Source: LMUY01 sp965198565
GTDB lineage: Bacteria > Pseudomonadota > Alphaproteobacteria > Acetobacterales > Acetobacteraceae
Assembly (NCBI GenBank): GCA_965198565.1
Contig: OZ240665.1
Coordinates: forward strand, 2,170,001 to 2,234,000
Reading direction: 5' to 3'
DNA: 64,000 nt
Part shown: piece by piece, positions 8,760-16,031 of the stretch
Numbering within the stretch: position 1 is the stretch's first letter
Layout of the letters: each line of letters opens with the position of its first letter
Position numbers and translations under genes: made by a program
The notes under the pieces: model-generated
Told to the model about the DNA's origin: nothing
Database searches by the model: none
What the model saw: the letters and a program-made list of their open reading frames with translations, nothing else

Positions 8760-9209
8760 TTGCAAAACGAGTTCGGGGCGAAGACCTTGTGGTTCGGCGA
8801 CCACTGCTTCGAGATTGCCGGGCTGGGCCGAGGTTGGATGGTTCAAACCGATTCGGGTGCATGCTGGTTCGGTCGAGGACCTACCGGGCTTCTGTTGGGA
8901 CCGTTTCACTCGAAAGATGGTTGCGGAGAGGCAGTGCAATCCGAGGTCCAAGAATGGATGGGCGCTCGGCAGGTCGAATGGAAGTGCACGCCGGAAAACC
9001 GAGCGAAAGACCTTATCTGGAGGGCATATCGCGAGGAGCGATTTTCAGCCGAGCTAGAATTCCCGGTTTACGAAATCGCCGGTGGCGGCATCGAGCCGTT
9101 TTGCGTTGTTTGGACACCAACGGGAGTTCGAGAGCATTACGTAGGTCCCGATGCCGCGGAAGCTTCCAACGAGGCCGTGCAGGCGGCTAGGGAGTGGGCA
9201 AATCGGTGA
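8760..9209 (+). CDS. Hypothetical protein in the Tn7-like element
   Basis: The protein has 149 residues. The TTG start at 8760 is preceded by TAGGAGATAG, a good ribosome-binding site. The sequence is mixed alpha/beta (TLWFGDHCFEIAGLGRGW, EFPVYEIAGGGIEPFCVVW) with no recognised domain, signal peptide or membrane span. It lies 103 bases after tniQ and converges with the next gene with a 23-base overlap. Probably element cargo; function unknown. Confidence 0.5.
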   Translation: MQNEFGAKTLWFGDHCFEIAGLGRGWMVQTDSGACWFGRGPTGLLLGPFHSKDGCGEAVQSEVQEWMGARQVEWKCTPENRAKDLIWRAYREERFSAELEFPVYEIAGGGIEPFCVVWTPTGVREHYVGPDAAEASNEAVQAAREWANR

Positions 9210-9558
9210 GTTGACGTTTGCGGATGGCGCGGAGCGCTTGGTGCTTCACATTGAACGGATGATCCGCAACCAGGAGGCTGTCCTCGCCGTGGAGAACCTC
9301 ATGGGACTTCGCAACGGCTAGGCGACTTTCCAACTCCGCAAGCTCGCGAAGGGTTCCACCATCGGACGCTGCACGCACCCGCTCGAAAAGCGAACTGCGA
9401 AGCAGACGCTCCACCGTGTACCAGCTTCCACGCTCCTCCGCCAAGGCGACGGCACGCATGTTCATGGCAACGTGGTGCCGTGTCATGACGCGGTCTTCGC
9501 CGATGGGGCAGAAGTGCATCTCCTGCGACTCTCGTTGCTCTATTACGTTTGCGCGCAT
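9187..9558 (-). CDS. Hypothetical protein in the Tn7-like element
   Basis: The protein has 123 residues, mostly helical and charged (LRELAELESRLAVAKSHEVL; HHVAMNMRAVALAEERGSWY). No family recognised. The 3' end overlaps the convergent gene at 8760-9209 by 23 bases. It lies between the two tniQ genes and is read on the opposite strand, so it is not part of the transposition operon. Confidence 0.45.
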   Translation of the reverse strand: MRANVIEQRESQEMHFCPIGEDRVMTRHHVAMNMRAVALAEERGSWYTVERLLRSSLFERVRAASDGGTLRELAELESRLAVAKSHEVLHGEDSLLVADHPFNVKHQALRAIRKRQLTDLPTP

Positions 9559-10018
9559 GCTCCGCGTTCCATCCAGCTTGGTTGTTCCCTGACGGCGAAG
9601 AACGACGCCGAACGTCGATATTCAACCGGATCCTCGACGTAAGCCAGCAATTCGCGATCGCGGTTCCTCAATGCAGCGGAGCGGGACTCGGCCAGCCTAT
9701 CGACGGGCGATGGCAAAGGGCGATCCCAATCTGACGCCGATGCTAACCTGAGGCCTCACAACGGTCAGCGCCATCGCCAGGGTTAGGGGCAGCGCGGTCG
9801 AAGCGCTGGATTCGCGGACAGGCCGCTGAACACCCGGTGAATCTGCAATCTCACACCAATGTCCTGTCCTGGCGGGACACTTGGCCGAGTCATGGCGAGG
9901 TTGGAATCCCACGATCGACGCGGCTCACGGAGGAAGCTAGCCTGGGCGACGAACGCCGGGGAAAGCCGTCATACCACAAGGACTCGGAACGTCGCGGTTC
10001 GCCATAGGTGCCAGACCG
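9559..10018. other. Gene-free stretch before the second tniQ
   Basis: About 460 bases with no supported coding frame; the ORFs here are short and composition-poor. The stretch must hold the promoter of tniQ2 and of the minus-strand gene starting at 9558. I see no CRISPR-like repeat, no tRNA and no copy of the 17-bp repeat in it. Confidence 0.5.
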
Positions 10019-10993
10019 ATGCCGCGCGAGAGCTTGCCGGGCTTCGTCTGCCGACTGGCCGCTCGACGGGGAATGCGGAGCGGGATGGTTCTGGCACGTC
10101 GCGCCGGAATGACAATCCTGACAGGTCATGTGACAACCAAGACGCTAACACGGCTCGCGACCGAGGCGGACATCGAGTTCGACGAATTGGCCGCCGTCCA
10201 TTACGGCCCACCCCGTTACGAGAGGGCCCGATACCTTTACGGCTCGCGCCGTGAGGTGGACGCGTGGTTCCACGGTCAGCCGATACATTGGGCGTTTCTG
10301 CGCGGCAACTCCGTGGTTCGCCGGGTCTGCCCCGAGTGCCTCGAAATGGATGGATACCACCGGGCGGTTTGGGATCTGTCTTTCGGCTCCGTCTGTCCGG
10401 TCCACGAGCGCGACATGATCGTGCGCTGTTGCAAATGTGGTCGTAACTTCACTTGGAGCCGGGGCATATTGGACCGCTGCGTATGCGGGGAGACCAACCT
10501 CCTGGCGGAAAGCCCTCGTTTAACACGCCCCGAGTTCTTGGATCCCATCGCCATTGGCTTCGGCTTGCTCGGGGACGAACGGTTTACGGCCTTCGCGACG
10601 GCGTTCCTAGAGGTCGGACCGCTGGTGGATCTTTCTCCATACAATGCCCTGACCTTCATCTACATGCTGGGCGCACGCCTCGAAGCGGGAACTTATGGGG
10701 ACCATAAGCTCGACGTGCAAACGCACTTCCACCACGAATTCGGAGCGGAGCAAGCTCTCACTCGTGGCGTTCAAGCCATCGGAGAGTGGTCGAGCGGAAA
10801 CTATCATCGTACACCGGAACGGGACGTCGAGACAGATGAGCGCAACCGAGTAACGCGTAGAGTGATATTCAAGTGGCTTGTCGGGTTGCCTGCGGGCCAA
10901 GGCGTCATCGCCCGTCAGGACATCAGGCGGGATCCGCTGGGCATCGAAGCGGACTTCAATGAAAAAGATTTCAAAGACGATCTAGCGCCCTGA
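10019..10993 (+). CDS. tniQ: Second TniQ family protein, short form
   Basis: The protein has 324 residues. It starts with the TniQ signature MPRESLPGFVCRLAA and contains the zinc-binding segment CPECLEMDGYHR...CPVHE...CCKCG...CVCG (about residues 104-160). It lacks the long helix-turn-helix C-terminus of the first TniQ, so it is close in size to the TniQ subunits that work with a separate target-finding partner. The stop codon is 11 bases from the candidate right terminus, so the gene lies at the opposite edge of the element core. I infer a second targeting route; the partner is not visible in the window. Confidence 0.85.
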   Translation: MPRESLPGFVCRLAARRGMRSGMVLARRAGMTILTGHVTTKTLTRLATEADIEFDELAAVHYGPPRYERARYLYGSRREVDAWFHGQPIHWAFLRGNSVVRRVCPECLEMDGYHRAVWDLSFGSVCPVHERDMIVRCCKCGRNFTWSRGILDRCVCGETNLLAESPRLTRPEFLDPIAIGFGLLGDERFTAFATAFLEVGPLVDLSPYNALTFIYMLGARLEAGTYGDHKLDVQTHFHHEFGAEQALTRGVQAIGEWSSGNYHRTPERDVETDERNRVTRRVIFKWLVGLPAGQGVIARQDIRRDPLGIEADFNEKDFKDDLAP

Positions 10994-11004
10994 AAATGTT
11001 GACA
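10985..11004. other. Candidate right terminus of the Tn7-like element
   Basis: Read on the minus strand the sequence is TGTCAACATTTTCAGGGCGC, starting with the TGT common to Tn7 and Tn5053 family ends and resembling TGTCATTTTCAG of Tn5053. It includes the stop codon of tniQ2. No inverted partner is in the window and no target duplication can be tested, so the call rests on position and resemblance. Confidence 0.4.
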
Positions 11005-11146
11005 CAATTATGGTGTATCGTTATCTCCGGCTTTGGATGAAGGTTGTGTAGCTAACTTTGTCCGGCTGTGCAGCTTATCAGGGTTATCGGCCGATTCAGG
11101 CGGCCAAAATACTGGGGTGTTGTGCAGGTAATCGTGGCGACTGATA

Positions 11147-11183
11147 CTGATCGCATCAGGTTGAAACAACCTGATGCGATCAG
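11147..11183. repeat. Perfect 16-bp inverted repeat (hairpin)
   Basis: The arms CTGATCGCATCAGGTT (11147-11162) and AACCTGATGCGATCAG (11168-11183) pair perfectly around a GAAAC loop. No T-run follows, so it is not a standard intrinsic terminator. It lies between the Tn7-like end and the decayed NmrA-like gene. It may be a REP-like palindrome or a protein-binding dyad. Confidence 0.7.
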
Positions 11184-11216
11184 GCTCTCAAACAAAGAGT
11201 CTAGACTAACCGGGTT

Positions 11217-11873
11217 GTGGGTGGCCGCGTTGCGCTCGCACCGATGCTCGAACAGCGAGGACAGCGAGGCCAGGCGGTGACGGACCGTGCTGCCGCCCAG
11301 ACCACGGCCCGCCAGTTCGTCCTGTCCGCCACCGGTACGCGCGAGGAAGCGGAGCCGGCGATGGGTGCGGCCTACTGGGCCGGCGAGCACCGACTGCGTC
11401 GTAGCGCCGCCAAGCGCTGGACCATCCTGCGCATGAGCTTCTTCGCCGAGACCTTCGTGCAGATGTCGCAGCCGGCGGTGCAGATGGGCATGATGGTCGG
11501 CCTCGCCGACACCCGGATGTCGCTCGTCTCGCGCGCCGACGTCGCCGCAGGGCTGGCCGGCGCCTTGGCCGGCGAGGATCACGCAGGGGCCATCTACGCC
11601 CTGACCGGGCCGGCCTCGCTCTCCGGGGCGGAGCGAGCCGCGGCACTCGGCGCTTCCTCCGGCAAGCCGTTGCCGTTCGAGGTCGTCAGCGAGGATCGGC
11701 TCCGGACCATGCTCGCCCAGCGTGGGATGCCGCCGCCGATGGCTGACATGATGGTCGGCATGCTGGCGCACCAGGCCAGCGGCGCCTACGACATCGTCAC
11801 CGGCGACGTCGAGATGCTGTCCGGCCGCGCCCCGAAGCCCTTTGGCGACGTCCTTGCCGCGGGTGCGGCGTGA
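11217..11873 (+). pseudogene. NmrA-like NAD(P)-binding protein, 5'-truncated remnant
   Basis: The C-terminal ~150 residues are a good match to atypical short-chain dehydrogenases of the NmrA type: RWTILRMSFFAETF, then SRADVAAGLAGALAG and YALTGPASLSGAERAAAL. The N-terminal Rossmann segment with its GATG-type motif is missing. The first ~70 codons hold only scraps (PMLEQRG; ATGTREEAEPA) that look like an internal deletion of a ~280-residue protein. The stop overlaps the start of the hydrolase fragment (GTGA), so the two were once an operon. Probably inactive. Confidence 0.6.
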
Positions 11874-11998
11874 GCGCCCGGGGCCCACCCCGGGAGGGCG
11901 AGGCCGCCGACGGCCTGCCCGGGTTCGCGCACCACGACGCGGAGGTCGTCGTGCTACTGCACGGCTGGCCCTACACCTGGGCCGTTGGCCTCCAGTAG
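11870..11998 (+). pseudogene. Alpha/beta hydrolase, N-terminal fragment
   Basis: About 42 codons from a GTG overlapping the previous stop. EVVVLLHGWPYTW is the oxyanion-hole HGWP motif of alpha/beta hydrolases (~280 residues when whole). Immediately after it the frame runs into a fragment of an IS256-type transposase at 11984 and stops. The rest of the hydrolase is gone. Confidence 0.6.
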
Positions 11999-12073
11999 CA
12001 CCGCGCCGCTCAGCCGGATGATGGCGCCCTCGCTGGGGAAGATGCCGACGACATCAGCACGGCGTTTGACCTC
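11984..12073 (-). mobile_element. IS256-family transposase remnant (~90 bp)
   Basis: This stretch aligns base for base, with roughly one mismatch in eight, to 57556-57645 inside the intact IS256 transposase gene of this window and in the same orientation. No transposase start, end or inverted repeat is left. It joins a broken hydrolase on its left to the 5' end of rutA on its right, so it marks a deletion that followed an IS insertion. Confidence 0.75.
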
Positions 12074-12077
12074 TTGT

Positions 12078-12164
12078 CAGGTCAAAACTCGGCATGTATT
12101 GCGGCGAAGTGGTCCAGATCAGCCAGCCATTGTTGCCGATCGGGATGAAGACGCCGACGTCCAT
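12078..12164 (-). pseudogene. rutA: rutA 5' fragment (pyrimidine monooxygenase)
   Basis: The minus strand from the ATG at 12164 encodes MDVGVFIPIGNNGWLI followed by TTSPQYMPSFDL, the conserved N-terminus of RutA, the flavin-dependent monooxygenase that opens the uracil ring. The match ends after about 29 residues, where the IS256 remnant begins; RutA normally has ~360-380 residues. No other rut gene is seen, so the operon has been lost here. Confidence 0.75.
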
Positions 12165-12221
12165 GGTCCGCTCCGTGATGATCCGCACTCGTTTGAACCA
12201 GGCACGATCCGGGCCACGCGC

Positions 12222-13118
12222 ATGACGGCGCTCCCGCCCGAGCGCATCCGCCTCCCCTTCGGCCCCGGCCCGTTCCGCATGGCGATGAGCCTCGTCGCCT
12301 GCCCGCCCGACGACCTCGTCGAGATCGACGCGCACTACCCCGCCGAAATGGCCGAGCGACGCGACCTCCTGGCGACGCGGCACGCCGAGGTGTTCGCAGC
12401 CGTTCCCGGATCGGAACCGGCGCGGCGAGACGTGCTGGCCCTGCTCGCGGAGCTCCTCCCACGCCGCCACCCCGACTGGTTCACCCGCGATGGCGCCGGC
12501 TTGCACAACCACCTGACCGGCGAGACGTGGGATCTCGACCGGCCCGACTGCGACCCGCTCGAACTCGCCGGCCGTCTGGTGCAGGAGGATCTCTGCATCA
12601 TCGACACGTCCGGCCCGGCGCCGGTCCTCAGCGCCGCCATCCTCTGCGCCCCGAGCCGCTGGCGCCTCGCGGAAAAGATCGGCCGCCCGCTTGCCGCCGT
12701 GCATCACGCGGTACCGCTCTACGCAGACCGCCTCGCCGTCCCCGTCGACCGCTTCATGAGCGCGCTGCGCCCAGGCCGCGCCGCCGAACGGCTCAATTGG
12801 AGCGTGGTCGACGATGGCGCGCTCTTCCAGGTGGGCGGCAAGCACCGCACCGGCATCGACCCGTCCGTGACGCCGGAGAACGCCGCCGACCGCCTGTACG
12901 TCCGCGTCGAGCGCCAGACCTTCATTCGCCTGCCCAGCGATGCCGTCCTGTTTGCCATCCACGTTCACAGCACCCGCTTGGCGACGGTGCTCGAAACACC
13001 AGGCGTGGCCGCTGCCCTCGCCGCCGCCATCCGCGCCCTCCCGGAAAGCCTCGCCGTCTACAAGAGCCTGCCGACGATCCGGGACGCGCTGCTGATACGT
13101 CTAGAGACGACGCCGTAA
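12222..13118 (+). CDS. DUF3445 protein (heme-dependent oxidative N-demethylase-like)
   Basis: The protein has 298 residues from the ATG at 12222; the longer frame back to 11985 runs through the IS256 remnant and is not used. Conserved stretches include LLPRRHPDWF, LTGETWDLD, LVQEDLCII, LSAAILCAPSRWRLAEKIGRPLAA(VH) and RVERQTFIRLPSDAVLFAIHVHS, as in DUF3445, a cytosolic family of heme proteins proposed to demethylate amines oxidatively. It reads away from the rutA fragment, so its native promoter lies in the short divergent region. It looks intact although everything to its left is scarred. Confidence 0.75.
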   Translation: MTALPPERIRLPFGPGPFRMAMSLVACPPDDLVEIDAHYPAEMAERRDLLATRHAEVFAAVPGSEPARRDVLALLAELLPRRHPDWFTRDGAGLHNHLTGETWDLDRPDCDPLELAGRLVQEDLCIIDTSGPAPVLSAAILCAPSRWRLAEKIGRPLAAVHHAVPLYADRLAVPVDRFMSALRPGRAAERLNWSVVDDGALFQVGGKHRTGIDPSVTPENAADRLYVRVERQTFIRLPSDAVLFAIHVHSTRLATVLETPGVAAALAAAIRALPESLAVYKSLPTIRDALLIRLETTP

Positions 13119-13470
13119 TGCAATGGGCAAACGGATGACCACCGCCGCAACCAGCCGGCGGTCGACCGTCTGCCACCCTCGTGATCACGTCTCTACGACG
13201 CGAAGCGATTACATTCCGCCTTAGGCGACCTCACCCCTTGCAGTTCGAAAGCCAACACGCCCAGCAACCTGTCAAGACAGCCGCTTGAAAGTGTCCGACC
13301 CGAGGGGCGCACTCCAGTTCAGGCCAACCGGCTGCCTCCATGCAACGCCGAGTTGCATCCCTCCCGGCTCCCATACTAAGCAACAAGCCAGACCATCACG
13401 CATGTCAGTCGCGCAACACCGGCCAGGTGAGCTGCAGCGCCACGGGCAATGCCAATCCAGGAGCAATCCG
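13119..13470. other. Intergenic stretch without a supported gene
   Basis: About 350 bases. The frame of the next gene is open back to 13285 but that part has no protein-like pattern. A small dyad ATGCAAC-gccga-GTTGCAT lies at 13340-13358. No promoter could be fixed. Confidence 0.4.
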
Positions 13471-14415
13471 ATGCGTTATCCGTTCCTGCGTGGCCTTGTC
13501 GGCGTTGCCCTCGCGAGCCTGGCGGTCGCGCCGCAGCCGGCGAGGGCCATGCACTTCTTCACCGTCAACACCAATGACGGTAGGCTGCTCCTCGTTGCCG
13601 AAGGTGAGATCAAGGAGGGCGATGACAAGCGGCTACACGATTTCGTCGCCGCCCTTCCCGCCCAGGCCAAGCTGTTCGCCGTAGGGCTCGACAGCCCGGG
13701 TGGGAACCTGCGCGAAGGGGTGTACCTTGCCAACTCTATCCACTCCACCGGGCTGCCGACCATCGTCTCGTCCCGTGGGATGTGCGCGTCGGCGTGCTTC
13801 CTCATGTTTGCGGCGGGCAGCACCCGCATGGCCTCCATCAACGCCCGAATCGGGGTGCACAGCGCTTCGTCGGACGGAGAGGACAACGGCCCCGCACAGG
13901 CCGTCACGACGCTGATGGCGCGCCAAGCAGCAGAATTCGGCGTGCCATCATCCATTATCGGCAAGATGGTCACGACCCCGCCGGGCGACATCACTTGGCT
14001 GAACCGGCAGGATCTTGCCGCCATGAACACGACGATCCTGCCTTCGTTCGAAAGCACCTATACGCCCGGCAGCGAACTCGTGCCCGGCTCGGCCGTACAA
14101 ACCACCCGTCCCGCCGAGGCAGACCAATCCACCCATGCAGATGCGGCGCCCGACCACGACCAGGCCTACACGGACGGTCGGAACGACCGCTTCGCTTTTG
14201 AGCAGTGGATCGACAAGCTGCAAGGCCGCTACTCGGACGGCGCACACTGGTGGACAGCGAACCGGAGCCGGCGCGGCGCATCCTGCCAGCAAGCACCGGA
14301 CGCGGCCGACCCGGACTTTAACAGCGGGTGCCAGGAAGCCACCAGCAGGCTGGCGCAATTTGATCGCCGCCGCCTAGCTGAGCCTAGCTACCGGGTCGGC
14401 TGGAACAGTTTTTGA
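13471..14415 (+). CDS. Exported ClpP-like serine protease
   Basis: The protein has 314 residues from the ATG at 13471, chosen because it starts a signal peptide (MRYPFLRGLVGVALASLAVA...PARA). Residues ~25-185 form a ClpP/crotonase-type fold: VGLDSPGGNLREGVYLA, nucleophile region GMCASACFLMFAAGSTR with Ser in ASAC, and IGVHSAS with the likely His. It belongs with the COG3904-type periplasmic proteins. The C-terminal ~110 residues are hydrophilic and contain WIDKLQGRYSDGAHWW with several cysteines. A second protein with the same protease fold but another C-terminus is encoded at 62714-63832. No operon partner is intact. Confidence 0.75.
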   Translation: MRYPFLRGLVGVALASLAVAPQPARAMHFFTVNTNDGRLLLVAEGEIKEGDDKRLHDFVAALPAQAKLFAVGLDSPGGNLREGVYLANSIHSTGLPTIVSSRGMCASACFLMFAAGSTRMASINARIGVHSASSDGEDNGPAQAVTTLMARQAAEFGVPSSIIGKMVTTPPGDITWLNRQDLAAMNTTILPSFESTYTPGSELVPGSAVQTTRPAEADQSTHADAAPDHDQAYTDGRNDRFAFEQWIDKLQGRYSDGAHWWTANRSRRGASCQQAPDAADPDFNSGCQEATSRLAQFDRRRLAEPSYRVGWNSF

Positions 14416-14639
14416 TAACCCGTGCGCGGATTGGCGCCGGTCAGTCCTCATCGAGGAGCCGGGCGCGCGTTCGGCGCAGTTGCGCACCCTTTCGGCAGAG
14501 GACGAGACGGCGCTGTTCGGCGTCGCCCGGTGATGCCCAGCGGTCCGGAATTGCGTGGAACTGCTCAACCAGCGGCAGGACGCCTTTACGCGTGGCGTGC
14601 CGCGGGTTTAAAATCGTACCGTCCAGCACCGCAGCCGCT

Positions 14640-14940
14640 ATGCAGTCCGTCGCCGAGCTGATTGCGACCGGGATCGTGACCGGCGTCTCGGAGCAGGACG
14701 AGACGTCCTACCCCGCCCCAGGTCGTTCACCTGCAGGCTGACGGGACCAAGTCGGCTCCGGCCGCCCCTCTCCCAGCCGGGGCGAAGACCGTGCGCCGCG
14801 GACGGCCATCGGGACGCAAAAAGGTCATTGATCCCGGCGATGACGTCCAGCCCGGCGTGGCCGTTCAGCACGCAGAGCCGCCTGATGAGGAAGCGGCCGC
14901 GTCGCGCGACGCACTGGAAGAAAACTTAGCCGGCGACTAG
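14640..14940 (+). pseudogene. Frameshifted remnant of an unknown gene
   Basis: Codons from 14640 read MQSVAELIATGIVTGVSEQDE. The frame then shifts near 14710, after which a second frame continues VHLQADGTKSAPAAPL, GRPSGRKK and DVQPGVAVQHAEPP to the TAG at 14938-14940. The second part reads as a natural hydrophilic protein tail. The IS5 insertion abuts the stop codon. The parent gene is not recognised, and the region 14416-14639 before it holds no clear coding frame. Confidence 0.3.
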
Positions 14941-15786
14941 GGCCTGTCGTCATTTAGGGCATTCCGGCACGGTAGTTTCTTTGATTCATAGGGGTCAGCC
15001 ACGACGGAGCTGACTGCCGATGCGACGCTACGGCCTGCGCGACGATCAATGGGAGCGTATAACGCATCTGCTGCCTGGGCGTGAAGGCCATGTCGGGGTG
15101 ACGGCGGCTGACAACCGGCTGTTCATCGAGGCGGTGCTCTGTCGCTACCGGGCGGGCATTCCCTGGCGTGACTTGCCCGACCGCTTTGGCGATTGGAAGA
15201 ACGTCCACCGCCGCCCTAGCCGTTGGTCCAAATCCGGGGTTTGGGAGAACGTTTTCAGATACTTGGCAACCGACGCCGACAATGAGTGTGCCATGATCGA
15301 CAGCACCATCGTGCGCGCTCATCAGCATAGCGCCGGCGCCAAAAAAAAGTCGGGCAAGACCAAGCCATCAAACGCTCCCGAGGAGGGCTGAGCACCAAGA
15401 TCCACACCATGGTCGACGCCCTGGGCAATCCAGTCGGGTTTCACCTGACCGGCGGACAGGCTCACGATCTGGAGGGCGCGGACCATCTGCTCCCGGACAT
15501 GGAGGCGGTATCCTGACTGCTGACAAAGCTTTCGACGCCGGCCAGCGAGTGCTGACACCGCTGGCCGACGCCGGCAAGACTGCCGTCATTCCACCCAATT
15601 CTACCCGCAAAGTCGCCAGAGATCACGACCGAGACCTATACAAGGGGCGCCACCTAATCGAGAACTTCTTCGCCAAGCTCAAGCAATTCCGGGCTATAGC
15701 TACCCGCTACGACAAGACCGCACAAAACTCTCTCGGCGCCATTCACCTGTTTGCCGCCTTTGTCTGGCTTAATTGACGACACGCCC
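14940..15786 (+). mobile_element. IS5-family insertion sequence (IS427-like), 847 bp
   Basis: The terminal repeats GGGCCTGTCGTCATTTAG (left) and GGGCGTGTCGTCAATTAA (right, minus strand) match at most positions. The element is flanked by TA at 14938-14939 and 15787-15788, the dinucleotide duplication of this group. It carries one transposase region with a run of eight A at 15341-15348 where a programmed shift would occur. Confidence 0.85.
15020..15776 (+). pseudogene. IS5-family transposase, broken by an extra frameshift
   Basis: The first part (15020-15391) encodes the N-terminus (RRYGLRDDQWERITHLLPG; RAGIPWRDLP; CAMIDSTIVRAHQHSAGA with the first catalytic Asp). At the A8 run the reading passes to a second frame (GLSTKIHTMVDALGNP, HLLPDMEAV), which hits a stop at about 15515. 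The C-terminal part (ILTADKAFDAGQRV; KGRHLIENFFAKLKQFR with the catalytic Glu) is in a third frame. One shift is normal for the group; the second is not, so this copy is probably inactive. Confidence 0.75.
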
Positions 15787-15860
15787 TAGATGACGCGGCC
15801 GTAGATGGTGCGAAAGCTATGGTTTAACACAACCAATAATCTCGAATAGACTCTGAGAGC

Positions 15861-16011
15861 TCAGCAGCTCCAAGGAAGGAGTCCATCCATCCGACGGCTT
15901 GGATGCCCGTCGAGCATGCGCGCGAAGACGGCGCGCAACCAGGCGTACGGCCCGATGCCGTTGAGCTTGGCTGTCTCGATCAGGGAGGCTACGGTCCCGC
16001 ACCGGTCAGCG
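15861..16011 (-). pseudogene. IS66 transposase (TnpC) C-terminal fragment
   Basis: The minus strand encodes VASLIETAKLNGIGPYAWL, then RAVFARMLDGHPSRRMD and LLPWSC before a stop. This is the conserved C-terminal tail of IS66-type TnpC (SLIETAKLNGVDPxxWL...LLPWN). Upstream sequence belongs to the neighbouring TPR gene region, and no IS66 ends were recognised. A remnant only. Confidence 0.7.
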
Positions 16012-16031
16012 AGGCCGTGCTGCTGACACCT

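Larger units (their letters stand above)
1..11004. mobile_element. Tn7-like transposon, left part cut by window start
   Basis: The core tnsA-tnsB-tnsC-tniQ operon (2895-8656) reads rightward. A second tniQ (10019-10993) ends 11 bases before a candidate terminus whose outermost bases read TGTCAACATTTTCAGGGCGC on the minus strand, a TGT...ACA-type end like those of Tn7/Tn5053 relatives. Upstream of tnsA lie an XRE-Dam fusion, an RNase H-like protein and a small DUF6634-like protein, read here as cargo. No matching inverted left end was found, so the left limit is unknown and the element probably starts before base 1. No Cas gene, CRISPR repeat or guide array is visible. The extent is inference; the core genes are clear. 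Confidence 0.6.

Noticed and set aside
8657..10018. Possible CRISPR array or guide RNA near the tniQ genes
   Set aside because: No regularly spaced repeat of 25-40 bases was found anywhere between 8657 and 11216, and there is no Cas gene.
11985..12221. N-terminal extension of the DUF3445 protein
   Set aside because: These codons run through the IS256 remnant and the antisense of rutA, and the family start fits the ATG at 12222.
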